This document shows positions 35,880 through 46,999 of a stretch of 64,000 bases of DNA, piece after piece. The notes beneath the pieces are model-generated. The model was given only the letters and a program-made list of their open reading frames with translations. It did no database searches and had not been told where the DNA came from. Origin of the DNA: Notamacropus eugenii (Eukaryota > Chordata > Mammalia > Diprotodontia > Macropodidae); NCBI RefSeq assembly GCF_028372415.1, contig NC_092879.1, positions 97,965,067-98,029,066 of the forward strand. The letters run 5' to 3'. Made by a program: the position numbers and the translations under genes. The first letter of the stretch is position 1. Every line of letters begins with the position of its first letter.

Positions 35880-36340
35880 ATCATCCCGCTCGCCCAGGAG
35901 CCCGCCCCCGTGCCTCTCCAGGCCAATAGGAAGCTTCCAGCGGAGCACCGAGAGGCCAGACCTCCGAGGTTTCCTAGAGGGGCGCCGGAAGCGCATCCCC
36001 CCGTCAGGAGGAGCCTGCGGCGCCGGCACGTCTCGATGGTCCTCTCCGCGGGAAGGGGCTTTGCAGGACTCCCGGGGTTCGGGTTCCGGTGAGTCTGAGG
36101 CCTCGGGGAGCGGGGGGGGCGGGGGGGAGGGCGGACTCGGCAGGGACAGAGAGGGGCGCTAGGACCCCGGAGGTTGAGGGGCCGGGGGCCGGCAGCGGCG
36201 GCAGCCCCAGCCCTTCCGTGACCCCGCCCCTTCCGCTTCCTCGCCCCCGCCTCGCCCCGCCCCCGTCGGGCCGCCCCTGCCCCACGTCTCCTCTTCCCTC
36301 ACTCCTCGGACACGTAGGCTAGAGTGTGGGCCGGGCCGTG
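35880..36340. promoter_or_regulatory. CpG island promoter of ZNF gene B
   Basis: Dense CpG block with ETS-type GCGCCGGAAGCGC (35981-35993), Sp1-like CCCCGCCC boxes and the shared motif CGTCTCGATGGTCC at 36029-36042. It drives rightward transcription through the donor at 36088/36089. Confidence 0.75.
35990..36088 (+). other. ZNF gene B, 5' exon (predicted)
   Basis: A strong donor, GGGTTCCG|GTGAGTC, ends the exon at 36088. The start is only approximate. An ATG (36035) lies in the exon but its frame is not shown to join the later exons, so I treat the exon as untranslated. Confidence 0.5.
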
Positions 36341-36459
36341 GGGCCGGCGGCGCTGCTGATGGCCAGACCGAAATGAGTCCGCCCCAGGCCTCACGGGGCT
36401 CACCTTCTGGCGCGGGAGCCCTGGGTGGGAAAGGCGCCGTGCCTGTGCACGGGTAGGTA

Positions 36460-36870
36460 AGGCTGCCGCCTTCATGGAGGAGGCGGCACTCCGGCTGAAC
36501 CTTGAGGCGCGCCCAAGAGGTGGAGAATTCCAGGCCTCGGCGACAGCCTGGGCAAAGGCGCCGAGGTCGGAAGTGGAATGTGTGCAAGGAACAGCTGGTA
36601 GGCCAGTTTGGCTGGAATGTAAGTAGAGTGGGTAGGGGGAGTAATGTGAACTCAGTCTGGAAAGGTGGGCTGGAGCCAGATTGGGAAGGGCTTTAGGTGT
36701 CAGAGAGGAGCTTGGATTTGAAGCTAGAACCGCGGGAACCGCTACTCCCCTGGGCTGAGGCGTGACGTGGTCGGCATTGAGGTGGCGGCTGTGAAGGATG
36801 AATTAGAGAGGGGAGAGACAAGGCACCGGCAGAGCATTTCGGAGGCTATGCTGTCGTCGATTTTGCGTCT
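36460..36870 (-). repeat. L2 LINE, inverted, GC-enriched
   Basis: GAATTCCAGGCCTCGGCGAC, CCAGTTTGGCTGGAATGTAA, GGGAAGGGCTTTAGGTGTCA are the reversed L2 text seen also at 43980-44200 and 54300-54550, with unusually many retained CpG next to the island. Confidence 0.6.
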
Positions 36871-36899
36871 GGTTTTAATAGCTGTGAACAAGGAGGCAG

Positions 36900-39090
36900 T
36901 GTGCCATGGTGGGTAGACAGTTGATGCCCAGCAACTTTTTAGGACCATAAAGTTGCAGAGAGGGTGTCTGTCGGCATGATTCCTCAGCAGGAGCTCCTCC
37001 CATCAATGAAATCACAGATCTTTACAAAAAAAGAAAAGAAAAGTTGTGATCCTTGGAACATGCTCATTGCTGTGGGACCAGGCTCACGGTCAGTCCCATT
37101 TCTCACCAGAGATGGGGAGAGAAGGAATAGGAATAGGTGTCTTGATGATAGGTTTTTCCCAGATTGAGACTAAGAGCACTGCTTTGGGTCTTCTAGCGGC
37201 TATGTGGATTGTAACTTCTTTCTGCCTTAATATATCCCAGAATCTGACAGTTATAAGAGACTTCGTTGAACCCAAACTTCCCAGGACAAATCCCCTTCAT
37301 AAAAAGATTTGTTCTGTGAAACTTGGACTCAGTCAAAAGCCCTCGAGGCCCCAGGTTCTCCACCCCTGAATCCAAGCCCCTAAAAGCAGTCCTCGTTACA
37401 GCATTGTTGACAAGACATTTTTGACCTTTGTGAGTTGTTGAAGCCAAAAACTGGATTCCCTTATGACCACCATGATGGTGAACGTCTCCACATTTAGTGC
37501 AGCTGGGGCTTTGGCAGGAGTCAGAAAACTATGACTAGGTGCATACTTGAAACTTCTCCATACTGCTGGAGCTCGTCATTCACTAGCAGAGCCTTGAAGA
37601 ACTCAGGTGGAGAACATTCCTAATTTCCTCCTAAATAAATCTGCGTTAGAGCTGTCATCTATGAATTTCCCTGAACCTTTCCTTGGTTATTCATTCAGCA
37701 AACATTCACTAAAAACAATAGTAATTGAGAAGCTACATGGAAGAGAGGGTAAAAGGCCAACCTCAAAGTCAGGAAGATCTGGGTTCAAGTCTTAGTTCTT
37801 TGTCCTTCTCAGCTAGCCTCTCAGGGCCTGTTAATCATCGCTCTTTACATCTCTAAGGCTGTTAAGTTGCACTTCTCGATCCACATTCATGGAAGGATTT
37901 TCCATACTGCAGTCTCAAAAACAACTAACTCATAAGTTTGGACAAAAAATAATAATAGCTGTTCACCTTTCTCTAGTGGGCCTTGAAAGTTTATAAAATC
38001 CTTCCCTACAACTTTCTGAGGCAGGTCCTGCAAATATTATGTTTGGCTTCAGGGATCAGGACAGGGAGGTGCTGGTGTGGGGGCCACCTCAGGCCAGGTG
38101 ACCAGTGAGGGCAGTGTAAAGGCATCAAATTGCTCTGCTCCTGTGGCCAGGCCAGGAAATGGGCTGGAGGAATCGTGACAGAATGGCGTTTCTCTCCTTC
38201 CCAGGCAGGCAGGCAAGACAGGTGGAGGAGGGATTAGATGTTTATGATGGAATGCCATCTCCCACCTTCCAGTGGGGGGAATATAATAGAACTAGTGATT
38301 GAAAAACTGTCTGTCTCCATTTTCAGTGAGTTCTTTCTAATTCTAGTATTCTGGGGATGGTGAAAAAAAAGGGGGCTCTGTGCCTGCTGCAGCTGCGGTT
38401 TGGCCTTATACCAGCTGACGCTCCCACTGGGATGCATGCACGGCTCATGTTACAGAGACATATATAACTTGTGATTGAAACTTTGCCGCCTGGGATAGGA
38501 CTGATACTTTATCCAGGCCTGGACTCTGCCCATCTCTACACAGCCACCTGTTGGCTAGAAGTTGACCCAAGGAATTGCAAATCCATCTGTCATATATACC
38601 CTTAAAAACCCTCAGACATCTGATGCCGACTAAAATTTGCCCTGGGCGGAGAGCATGGCAGCTCCAAGTGAAAGGAGTCCCTTCAGGCCCGTGAAGTGTA
38701 CAGATAAGCAAAGATCAGAGACAGCACTGATCAGCAGGCAGAATCTTCGTGTTCCTTTTTGTAGATCTTGTCCCTAAACTGTGACTCGGACTCCACCTGC
38801 AATGAATATTGAGACCAGTGGGGACTAGAATAGAGAAGGCCTCTGGAAATGGACAAGAGTTGGTAGGACGGAAAGAATGGGGAGCGGGGCCTCAAGGAGG
38901 ACTAAATGAGCAAAGGAATGGCGTAGGATTTAGTGTGACCTTCGAGTGTCCCCTCCTGTCACCTCCATATTGCATCTGTGGACAACTGCTCCTTGCCATA
39001 TTTATCCCTGGCCTTCGTCCCTGAGTTCTGGAACAAGTCTGCCCAAAAGAGTGCTCAACCCAAATTTTCTTGTGCTGTTTATTGTCTCCT
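36900..39090. other. Gene B first intron, searched for upstream coding exons
   Basis: No KRAB A box was found on the plus strand. A possible short exon at 38052-38093 (CTTCAG acceptor, GTGACC donor) is not supported by any domain. A MIR piece near 37690-37850 is the only repeat I would name. Confidence 0.45.
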
Positions 39091-39096
39091 GAACAG

Positions 39097-39213
39097 GATT
39101 TCCAGTTCCTGAGCCAGATAACATCTTCCAGATGGAGGGAGAGGAAAAGCTGCAGATTGTGGAGCCAGAGGAGGTCGATGATCAAGACTCTGAGAAGGGC
39201 AGCCCCTGCCCAG
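39097..39213 (+). CDS. ZNF gene B, KRAB-B-like exon
   Basis: CTGAACAG acceptor and GTGAGG donor, 117 bp, phase 1 to 1, the same length and phases as the gene A exon. It reads GFPVPEPDNIFQMEGEEKLQ then IVEPEEVDDQDSEKGSPCP. GFPV.(K/E)PD..(F/S)Q...GE is the KRAB B-box core; K of SKPD is E here. An in-frame ATG (39132) inside the exon could serve as start if no upstream coding exon exists, which would drop most of the B box; with it the product is 467 aa. Confidence 0.85.
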
Positions 39214-39654
39214 GTGAGGGCGGGTGGGTGGAGATGTTATGTTTGCACAGTTTTGCTATGGATGCAGCTCCTCAGCGACCCTCTGGTCGGCCTCACCAGG
39301 AGGAGCAGAGAAGAGAAAAGCTTCCTTTCCCTTGTTGCTTATAGTTTCTTCCGTAATTCTGAGCTTTATACCCTAGCCCTCGTGTTCTCTGCCTCTTCTC
39401 ATTGTCCTTCCCTAACAGCTGCCACCGTTCACCTTCTGCTCCTGCACCTTTGTCCTGGTGATCTTGTTCTCCTCTCTCGATGGGTTCTTTTATGCTCTGT
39501 GCCCTCCTTGCTCTCTCTTTGTGCCAACCACTGCTGATTACTGCCCTCTTTCATCCACCTCTAAAGGCTCAGGCTTCCTATTTTCATTTTTAATTCCATG
39601 GCTGCTACCACCAAGAGCTTGATGGGGATGGGCCTTCTTTAAAGCAGTGCTCTT

Positions 39655-40090
39655 GGTAACATTCATTTAGGTACTTCCTAGGTGCAAGCACTGTCCTAGG
39701 GGCTGGGGGTGGTAAAAAGGTGAAAAATCATAGAGATCCTTTTTCAAGGAGTTGGCAGTCTAATGTTTTGTTGGGTTTTTTTGATACATCCACAGTTTAG
39801 AAAGATACAAAGTTGAGTGTGATAAAGTCAAAGGAGGATCCCTTTCAGCTCTCAGATAGAGGCCACATGAAAGGTTCCCAGCTTGAAGGGCCTCTCATGC
39901 TGTGCTAAAGCTTTGTGCTTTACAGGGATTGCTGGGAACTGACACGATCAGACCTCTTCATTGGGAAAATTTCATTTGGCAGCTATATGTAGGGTGATTG
40001 GAGAGGGGAAAGAGACTGAAATCTTGAAAATCTGCTAGGAGTCTATTACGATAGCCTAAGTGATAGTCACTGACTTTGAGCTAGGATGAA
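39655..40090 (-). repeat. L2 LINE, inverted
   Basis: GTGCAAGCACTGTCCTAGGG, TTTTTCAAGGAGTTGGCAGT, ACACGATCAGACCTC, GTCTATTACGATAGCC are reversed L2 phrases. Lies in the gene B intron before the terminal exon. Confidence 0.65.
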
Positions 40091-40962
40091 GATGGTGGGA
40101 ATGAAGACAAGGGGAAAGACAAGAAAAATTTGAATTTCTGACTCTGTCCCCTACCCCTTCTACTCTGAACCCTTCATCAGTTAGAAGAAATCAGTAGCTG
40201 CCTTGAGCATATACAGAAAGCTCTTTTAATACAGGACTGAGAATTTGTCAGGAGGACAGGTACAGAGTTACCAAGGCTATTACAGAATCCAGGTAAGACC
40301 ACATTCAAAAAGAAATCTGACTTTAGATACTATATTAGTTCTGGGTATCAGTACCCAAGGCCAGCCCTGCTTCTCCTTTCCTCCCAAAGTACTTCGTCCA
40401 CATGCTGGGTCTTCATAGAGGGTTAGCCAGCCCCAGTTTCTTCAGCTATATCTTTTATGGAATGATTTGTTTGAACCTATCATCAGGGTTGCCCTCTCAT
40501 AAATAAACACTCTCTCCTGTACGTCAGATGACCCATTTTACATATGGTGGCCAAAAATGAACACAGTGCTCCACACGTGGCCTGTCCAGCCCAGTGGGAC
40601 CTTCTTCCTGTGTCAGGTACCCATTGTCATGATGTAACAGGAAAGTTTTTTAGTGTTCTTAACATTCGTTACAGACTCTACCCCTCCCAATGCTATGGTT
40701 CCACTTCTAGGAGAACTCGGATAAGAGAAGCAGTGGTTTCGGGGATACCAAGAGTACATGATAGAATGGCAAGGGAAGGCCCAGCACCATTGTTTGTGTA
40801 GCAGTGAAGCAGAGCTGGCTGATGTCAGTGATGAACTATGTCCTTTCCAGCTTGTACTCCTGATTAGCCTTTGTTAAATTTCTGTGATACTGCTCCTGAG
40901 CTTTCTAATCAGTGGGTCCCTTTCGCACAGTGTAGATTTTGTTTTTCTATTTATCATTTCAG

Positions 40963-42284
40963 ATTCTAAGAATGAAACTGAAAACAGAGGGTCTGTTTCA
41001 CCAAAGGAAGTTTCCAAAGTAGAATCACCAGGGCTGTTATTGGTAGGTTTACAAGGGGCCATTTCCCAGGACTCCAGAATTGGAGAAACTCTTGGATTGG
41101 GGGGCAGGTTAGATGTACAACAGGAAAGGCCAGAAGGGAAAAGACTGGAAGACTCGCATAACCAAGAGGGAAATTTTGGTAATGGGACCACCTGCACAAG
41201 TGTGCCCCCCATAGAAAATGAATGTGGTAAAAGCTCCAGTCCTGTTCCAGATGAGACAGATCCTCCAGAAGAGAGAGCCCAGAGATGTGATTTGCATGAG
41301 CATGGCTGCAGGCTGAGTTCAGAATACATAAGTAAATCCAAACCCCACAGTGGAGACAAGCCTCATAAGTGTAATCAGTGTGGCAAAGCCTTCAGGAGGA
41401 GCTCCAACCTTATCCAGCATCAGAAAATTCATAGTGGAGAGAAGCCCTATAAATGTAATGAATGTGGCAAAGCCTTCAGCCGCAGCACAACCCTCATTCA
41501 CCATCAGACAATTCACAGTGGAGAGAAACCTTATGAATGTAACGAATGTGGCAAAGCCTTTATGGCAAGTTCTGCACTTATCCGCCATCAGACGATTCAC
41601 AGCGGAGAGAGACCCTACGAATGTAACGAGTGTGGCAAAGCTTTCAGCCGGAATTCCATCCTTATTGAACATAAGAGGATTCATAGTGGAGAGAAACCTT
41701 ACGAATGTAATGAATGTGGAAAAGCATGCCGGGGGAGTTCAAAACTCATTGAACACCAGAGAATTCACACTGGAGTGAAACCCTATGAATGTAATGAATG
41801 TGGAAAGACTTTCAGTCAGAACTCACACCTTACTCAGCATCAAAGAATTCATACTGGAGTGAAGCCCTACCAGTGCAGTGAGTGTGGCAAAGCCTTCAGG
41901 CAGATAGCTACTTTTATTAACCATCAGAGAATCCACAGCGGTGAGAAGCCCTACGAATGCAACGTGTGTGGGAAAGTCTTCAGAGTGAGGTCCGATCTCA
42001 TCCGACATCAGAGAATTCATAGTGGAGAGAGACGCTATGAATGTAATGAGTGTGAGAAAACCTTCAGTCAGAGCTCATGCCTTATTCAACACAGGAGGAC
42101 TCATAGTGGGGAGAAACTTTATGAATGTAATGAGTGTGGGAAGAATTTTAGTCGGAGCTCAAACCTCATTCAGCATCAGAGAATTCACAGTGGAGAGAAG
42201 CCCTATGAATGTAGTGAATGTGGCAAAGCCTTCAGCAGGAGCTCTAACCTTATTCAGCATCAGATGATGCATACAAGGGTATAA
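40963..42284 (+). CDS. ZNF gene B, terminal exon (11 C2H2 fingers)
   Basis: Acceptor TTATCATTTCAG, phase 1, first residues [14 protein letters not shown]. An acidic spacer of about 125 residues precedes a degenerate half-finger ([13 protein letters not shown]) and 11 fingers running almost to the stop (MMHTRV). Helix residues (-1,2,3,6): RSNQ, RTTH, ASAR, RSIE, GSKE, QSHQ, QATN, VSDR, QSCQ, RSNQ, RSNQ. The last two fingers share the same contact set as the first. Finger 5 has Cys in place of the structural Phe (GKACRG). Linkers: five HSGEKP, three HSG variants (ERP, ERR, EKL), two HTGVKP. All zinc ligands present. Nuclear DNA-binding protein, target unknown. Confidence 0.95.
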
Positions 42285-42485
42285 GGAATATGGGAAAGAC
42301 TTGACTAGGATGTAGAGAAAGAAGAGTGATCTCGGCAAGCCATCAGACCTTCGTGAACCTCACTTTGGTTCTCTTGGCCTAGGTCATCAATGAGATCTCT
42401 TTTATTCTCTACAGCCTGTCCTCCAAACAGTGAATATTCACATTGCAGCCTCTTGCATTCTGTCCCACTGCTGGCTCAGTGACTT

Positions 42486-43010
42486 GACAGCCAGGGTAGC
42501 ATAGCGGGATGAGTGCTGAACCTGGAGTTAGAAGTCTCAGCACCTCCTTTGAGCCTGTTTTCTCCATTGAGATGGGGAGAATAACACTTGTTACCTACCT
42601 CACAGGGTTGTTGTGAGGAAAGCCCTTTAGAATCCATAGAGGACTCTAGTAATGAGGACCACTGGTGCTCCTACTGAGCACAGTGACCCCATGGGAATAA
42701 GCTAATACAAGAAAGTGATGAATTGGGGGAAACCCCTCTGTGGCAGCACTGCCAAAGATACTTTATTACTGGATAAAGGGGAAGGTAAAATCCCAATGAG
42801 AGGCAATGTGGTCTGGTGGAAAGAGCCCTCAATATGTCTGCCAACCTGGGGTGCCTGGGAATCCAGGCTTTCACATTCACCTTTGTGACCATGGGCAAAT
42901 CCCTTCTGCTCCCTGAGCCTCAGTTTCCTTTTCTAGAAGATGGAGGCGTTAGGACTTGAACCAGTTACCTCTTGTGGGTTATTGTGAGGCAAGTGCTTTG
43001 TAAGCCTTCA
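42486..43010 (+). repeat. CORE/MIR-type SINE pieces
   Basis: Two degenerate copies: about 42486-42640 (GGTAGCATAGCGGGATGAGT ... TACCTCACAGGGTTGTTGTG) and about 42805-43010 (GTGGTCTGGTGGAAAGAGCC ... CCTGAGCCTCAGTTTCCTTT). They probably lie in or just after the gene B 3' untranslated region. Confidence 0.6.
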
Positions 43011-43099
43011 CTTGATTATTAGGAGGGCTGGGATTCAAACCTTTGACTCCAAATCCAAGAGGCTTTCCACTGGCCTGTGCTGTTGGAAGGTTTTCAATT

Positions 43100-44370
43100 C
43101 CAGTTTTGTTTGGCAAATATGGAACCACTGAAGCTCCTTGTGTCACATGGTCAGACCTGCACTTTACGAAGATCACTTGGCAGCTGAGTGGGGAGAGACT
43201 GGAGGCAGGCAGACACCTCACACACACACCCCCCATCAGGTATTGCCATTGCCCTGGTTTGAGGGGTATGAGGGCTTGCACCAGGTGTGCCCATGGGAGT
43301 AGAACAAGGTGGCCAGTTGTGAGAACTACTGTATGAGCAGAATCAGTAGGACTTGGGAACTGACTGTTGGGCCGGCAGGGGGCGGGAGAGGATGGCAGGT
43401 TGTGAACTAGGTTGAATAAAAGAAGACTTGGTTCCCCAGGCAGAATTTGTAGGGAAATCAGGAAAGGAAGAAGGGGAGCAGGGAGATAGTGCTCCATTTT
43501 GGATGCCCATTGCTTTCTAATAGAACTAGAAGTTTGCTAATAGTAAACATTTATTAAGCACCTACTATGTGCCAGGCACTGTGCTAAGTGCTGAGGGTAC
43601 AAATAAGGAAAAGGAAAGTCTTTGCCCTTAAGGAGCTTATGGTTGAAGGGTGAAGACAGTATATAAGAGGAAGCTGCAGCCCCTAGAGGGTACTTGGCAT
43701 GATGGGTACCAGAGGATGTGATGTTCATGGGAGTCAAAGCCAGGCAGAGCAGCTGATGAAAAATGCTTTGGGACTGGAAAGGGCACTGGACTATGAGGCC
43801 AAAGACTTGAAACTGATTTGTGTTACTGTGGGAGCCTCAGTTTCTCATCTATAAAACAGGGACAGTAATACTGGCTTCAAGGAGTTCCCATTTTCACAGA
43901 TGTTCTCCTAGAGAAAGCAGTGAGGAGGTGGGGGGGAGGGAGGAGACTGGGAGAGGCCTCTTACAGAAAGTGAGATCAAGCTAAGTCTTGAAGGAAGCCA
44001 TAGAATAGGGAAAGTAGAAGTGAGGAGGGAGAGTGTTCAGGCATGGGCTCCATGCCTGTGAAAGGGAACAATTGGGAGACAGTGTTTGTGCATGAGGAGC
44101 AGCCAGATGGCCCAGTGTGTGAAAGGTAGTATGATGTAAGAAGATTAGAAAGGGAGAAAGCGACCTGGTTGTGAGGGGCTTTAATAGCAAACAAGATTTT
44201 GTGTGTGATTCTGAAGGTAATAGGGAGATACTGGAGTTTATTGAGTAGGGGAGTGACCTGGTCAGACCTGTACTTGGAGAAAATCATCTTGGCAGCTATA
44301 TGAAGGATAGTTTGAAGTGGGGAGAGAGACTAACTAGGAGGGAGCAAATGACTTCAGTTTTTTAGTGAAG
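43100..44370 (-). repeat. L2 LINE pieces, inverted
   Basis: First piece 43100-43450 (GTCACATGGTCAGACCTGCA, GGGGAGAGACTGGAGGCAGG). Second piece 43535-44370 starts with the reversed L2 tail (AACATTTATTAAGCACCTAC, GTGCCAGGCACTGTGCTAAG) and runs through AGTCTTGAAGGAAGCCATAG, GCATGGGCTCCATGCC and AGTGACCTGGTCAGACCTG. Confidence 0.75.
43415..43420 (+). terminator. Candidate polyadenylation signal, gene B
   Basis: First perfect AATAAA downstream of the gene B stop on the plus strand, about 1.1 kb away, inside repeat DNA. Position-only evidence. Confidence 0.25.
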
Positions 44371-44399
44371 TATGAGGCAAAGTCCTTAGTTGAGAGGGT

Positions 44400-45530
44400 T
44401 TGGAGAATGAGATGCTTGTGAAGGAATGAAAAGGTTTGGAATAACTTCAGGTAGTGAGGAGGAGAGCCAGTTGTTCAGTAAAGTATCAATTTCATTTCTG
44501 ATGGAGCTTGAAGTCTGGGGCATGGGGTGGAGAGAAGCCCACAGCATCACCAAAGAGCGCATTGAGCACAACCAGATGGTGGAGATAGTGCAAGTCTTTT
44601 TTACCTCCATTTGCCTGACACTCATCCCTAAACCTCTGAGCTGGAAGGGACCTTAGGGTCAAGTGCAATCTAAACTTGAGCCGGACTCTCCTCTCCACTC
44701 TCCCCTCAGAGTGGGGGGAGGGGTCACTGGAGTGGGGGACAGAGAAGCTGCTCACACACTGTTGCCCTGGGCCTCTATTACCTCACTTAGTTAGACTAGA
44801 TGACCTCTCAGGTCCCCTCAGCCTTGAAGTCTCTGAGCCTCCGAGTGCCCACTCTAGTTGTGGGCATTTCGGGTTTCTCTTTTCAGTGTCAGTAGCAGAA
44901 CTGGCAGTTGCTCCAAGGTCTTGAATCCAAATTTCATTAAGGGCACTATGTGAGATGTCCCAGGAGGGATAGGAGCCATTGCTTTCTGGGGGAGATAGAG
45001 CCCTGGAGTTGGACTTGAGAAACAATCACTCCAACGTGTGGCTCTTCATCTTTGTGGCCCTCGTTGGGTCTGCAAGTAATAGGCCTATGATTCCGGAGCT
45101 GGAAGAAAACCTCTGGATCATCTAGGCTGACCCCCTTATTTCAGAGGCAGAAACCTTGATCTAGCACAGAAATAGCACTTGTCCAAAGTCACACAGTGAA
45201 TGTGGGGATTTAGAACCTGTTTGCAGCTGGAAGGGACTTGAGGGAACACCTAGTTCCATCTCTTTTGATCCTGAGAGACAACATGGCTTAGCCAGAGTCA
45301 GGATTCACACTCAGGCCTTCCAGCTCCAAGTCTAGTATTCTCTGCACTACCCCAAACTGCCCACTCAAACGTTTCTATAGAGAGTCCAGGACGGAGGAGG
45401 AAGGTGCCGGTCCCCCCTCCTCCAAGAGTGGCCAGAGGCTGCCTGACTTTAGGGGGATTGGGGAACAGGAACATGGTGGTGGTACACCAGACAGCTGTGT
45501 GACAGACTTAACACTGCAGAATGAGCCATG
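44400..45530. other. Intergenic, mainly unassigned
   Basis: An antisense MIR-like piece lies at about 45130-45330. The rest shows no gene. Open frames here lack any domain. Confidence 0.4.
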
Positions 45531-45665
45531 GAGTTTTTGGACATGGCCAATAGGAATTTGTTTTGTTTGACTATGCATATTTGTTACAAGTGGTTTGTTT
45601 TTTTCTTTTTTAATGGGGGGGAGAGGGATAGAAAACATTTTTGCTAATTGAGAAAATTACAAAGA
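45530..45665 (+). repeat. L1-like LINE tail
   Basis: GACATGGCCAATAGGAATTT, GTTTGACTATGCATATTTGT TAC and a G-rich end. Confidence 0.6.
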
Positions 45666-45804
45666 TAATAACTTGGGAAGTCAGGAGACCTGGGTTTGAA
45701 TCCTGACTTTAACCTCTTGCCTTTTTTCCCCTTCTTGGGAGCTAGGCCTTTGCCTGCCTTTCTTCTTGGATCCTTAGTGACTAGCAGTGCTGTGCAAATA
45801 GCAA

Positions 45805-46045
45805 ACACTTAGTAGGTGTCTTGCCAGCTGGGTAGATGGAGTGCTGACCTTGGCCTCAGGAAAACCCGTTTGAATCTAGCCTTAGACATTTACCAGCTGT
45901 GTGACCCTGAGCAAGTCACTTAACCTCAGCCTTAGTTTCCTCATCTGTAAAATGGGGATAATAGTCGTGAGGATCCACTGCGATAATATATGTAAAGTGC
46001 TTTATATAACGTTAGCTGTTATTGTTATATTATTATTGGTATTAT
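45805..46045 (+). repeat. CORE/MIR-type SINE
   Basis: GCTGGGTAGATGGAGTGCTG, CAGCTGTGTGACCCTGAGCA, CTCATCTGTAAAATGGGGAT, ATATGTAAAGTGCTTTATAT. Confidence 0.75.
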
Positions 46046-46289
46046 TATTATCATTATTGAATGGTCTCTGGATGGCCGAGTGGCTTCATCTCTGAGCCTC
46101 AGACACTCTCACCAATGGGGATAATACCTGTAGTACCTACCTCAGGTTTGTTATGAGACTCCAATGAGAAAGCGGCCGATTAAGCACCTTGATGCCTTAA
46201 AATATCATATCTGTAAGCTATTCTTATTTTAATAAATGTTATTGATTCTCCTTGGGCTCCGACCCCTCTTTCATTTCCCACCATGCTTC

Positions 46290-46790
46290 CCGGAACCAGC
46301 GGGAGGGGGGTCGCCCCGAAGCCATCTGTGGCCCGGCGTCCACCTCCTCTCCCCACCCCCATCCCCCAGCCCGCTCCTCCATCCTTGTCCAGAACCCTCG
46401 GCCCGGCCAAGGAGGGGGGCGGAGGCGGAGGCGGGGGCGGGGGCCAGGGCGAGAGCGCGCGGGCACCATCGAGACGCCCGGTCCTCCGCGCATCCTAGAG
46501 CGGCGGCGGAAGCTCCCCCGCCGGGGCCGGAGGCTGCTCGCTCCGCCGGAGCCATCGCGTCCTTTCCCGGGGCTCGGCTCGGGTGAGTGGCTGCCCGAGG
46601 GGCTACAGGGCTCGGGGGTTGTGCGGGGCTGGGGCTCGGGCGCGCATCGCTTCGCCCCTTGGGTCCCTCTCCCCGGTCCTGGGTCGCGGGGGCGGCTCCT
46701 CCACTTCTGGCCCGCCCGTCCCCCAGCGCGTGTCCGTGCGCATGCGTGCGCGCAGGCGTACGTGGCGGGAGCTGCGGCCCTGGGGCCTCA
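46290..46790. promoter_or_regulatory. CpG island promoter of ZNF gene C
   Basis: The densest CpG block of the window, with GC-box and ETS-like GCGGCGGAAGC (46502) sites. The shared 14-bp motif is on the minus strand at 46463-46476. Long open frames on both strands are composition artefacts. Transcription is inferred to run rightwards by the donor at 46582/46583. Confidence 0.72.
46430..46582 (+). other. ZNF gene C, 5' untranslated exon (predicted)
   Basis: Ends at GGCTCGG|GTGAGT. No ATG between about 46400 and the donor, so untranslated. Start approximate. Layout matches the gene B island (GC-rich exon, donor GTGAGT). Confidence 0.5.
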
Positions 46791-46999
46791 GCTGGCAGAG
46801 TTCCGTCATATGGGGGGGTGGGGGGGGTGAGGGGACGCTCTCTTACACCCGTACTGCTGGCTACCGCTGCGCGCCTCCTTTTTGCAGCACCATGTACCTC
46901 CCCTGTGTGACACCATCGGAGCAGTGCAATAACTGCTGCTGAGTGCCTCGAGGCCCTCTCCCCAGTCCAGACCATCCTTGGGCCACCAAAGTGCGGCCC

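Noticed and set aside
38052-38093. Possible small coding exon upstream of the gene B KRAB-B exon
   Set aside because: Plausible splice signals only; no domain and no frame evidence.
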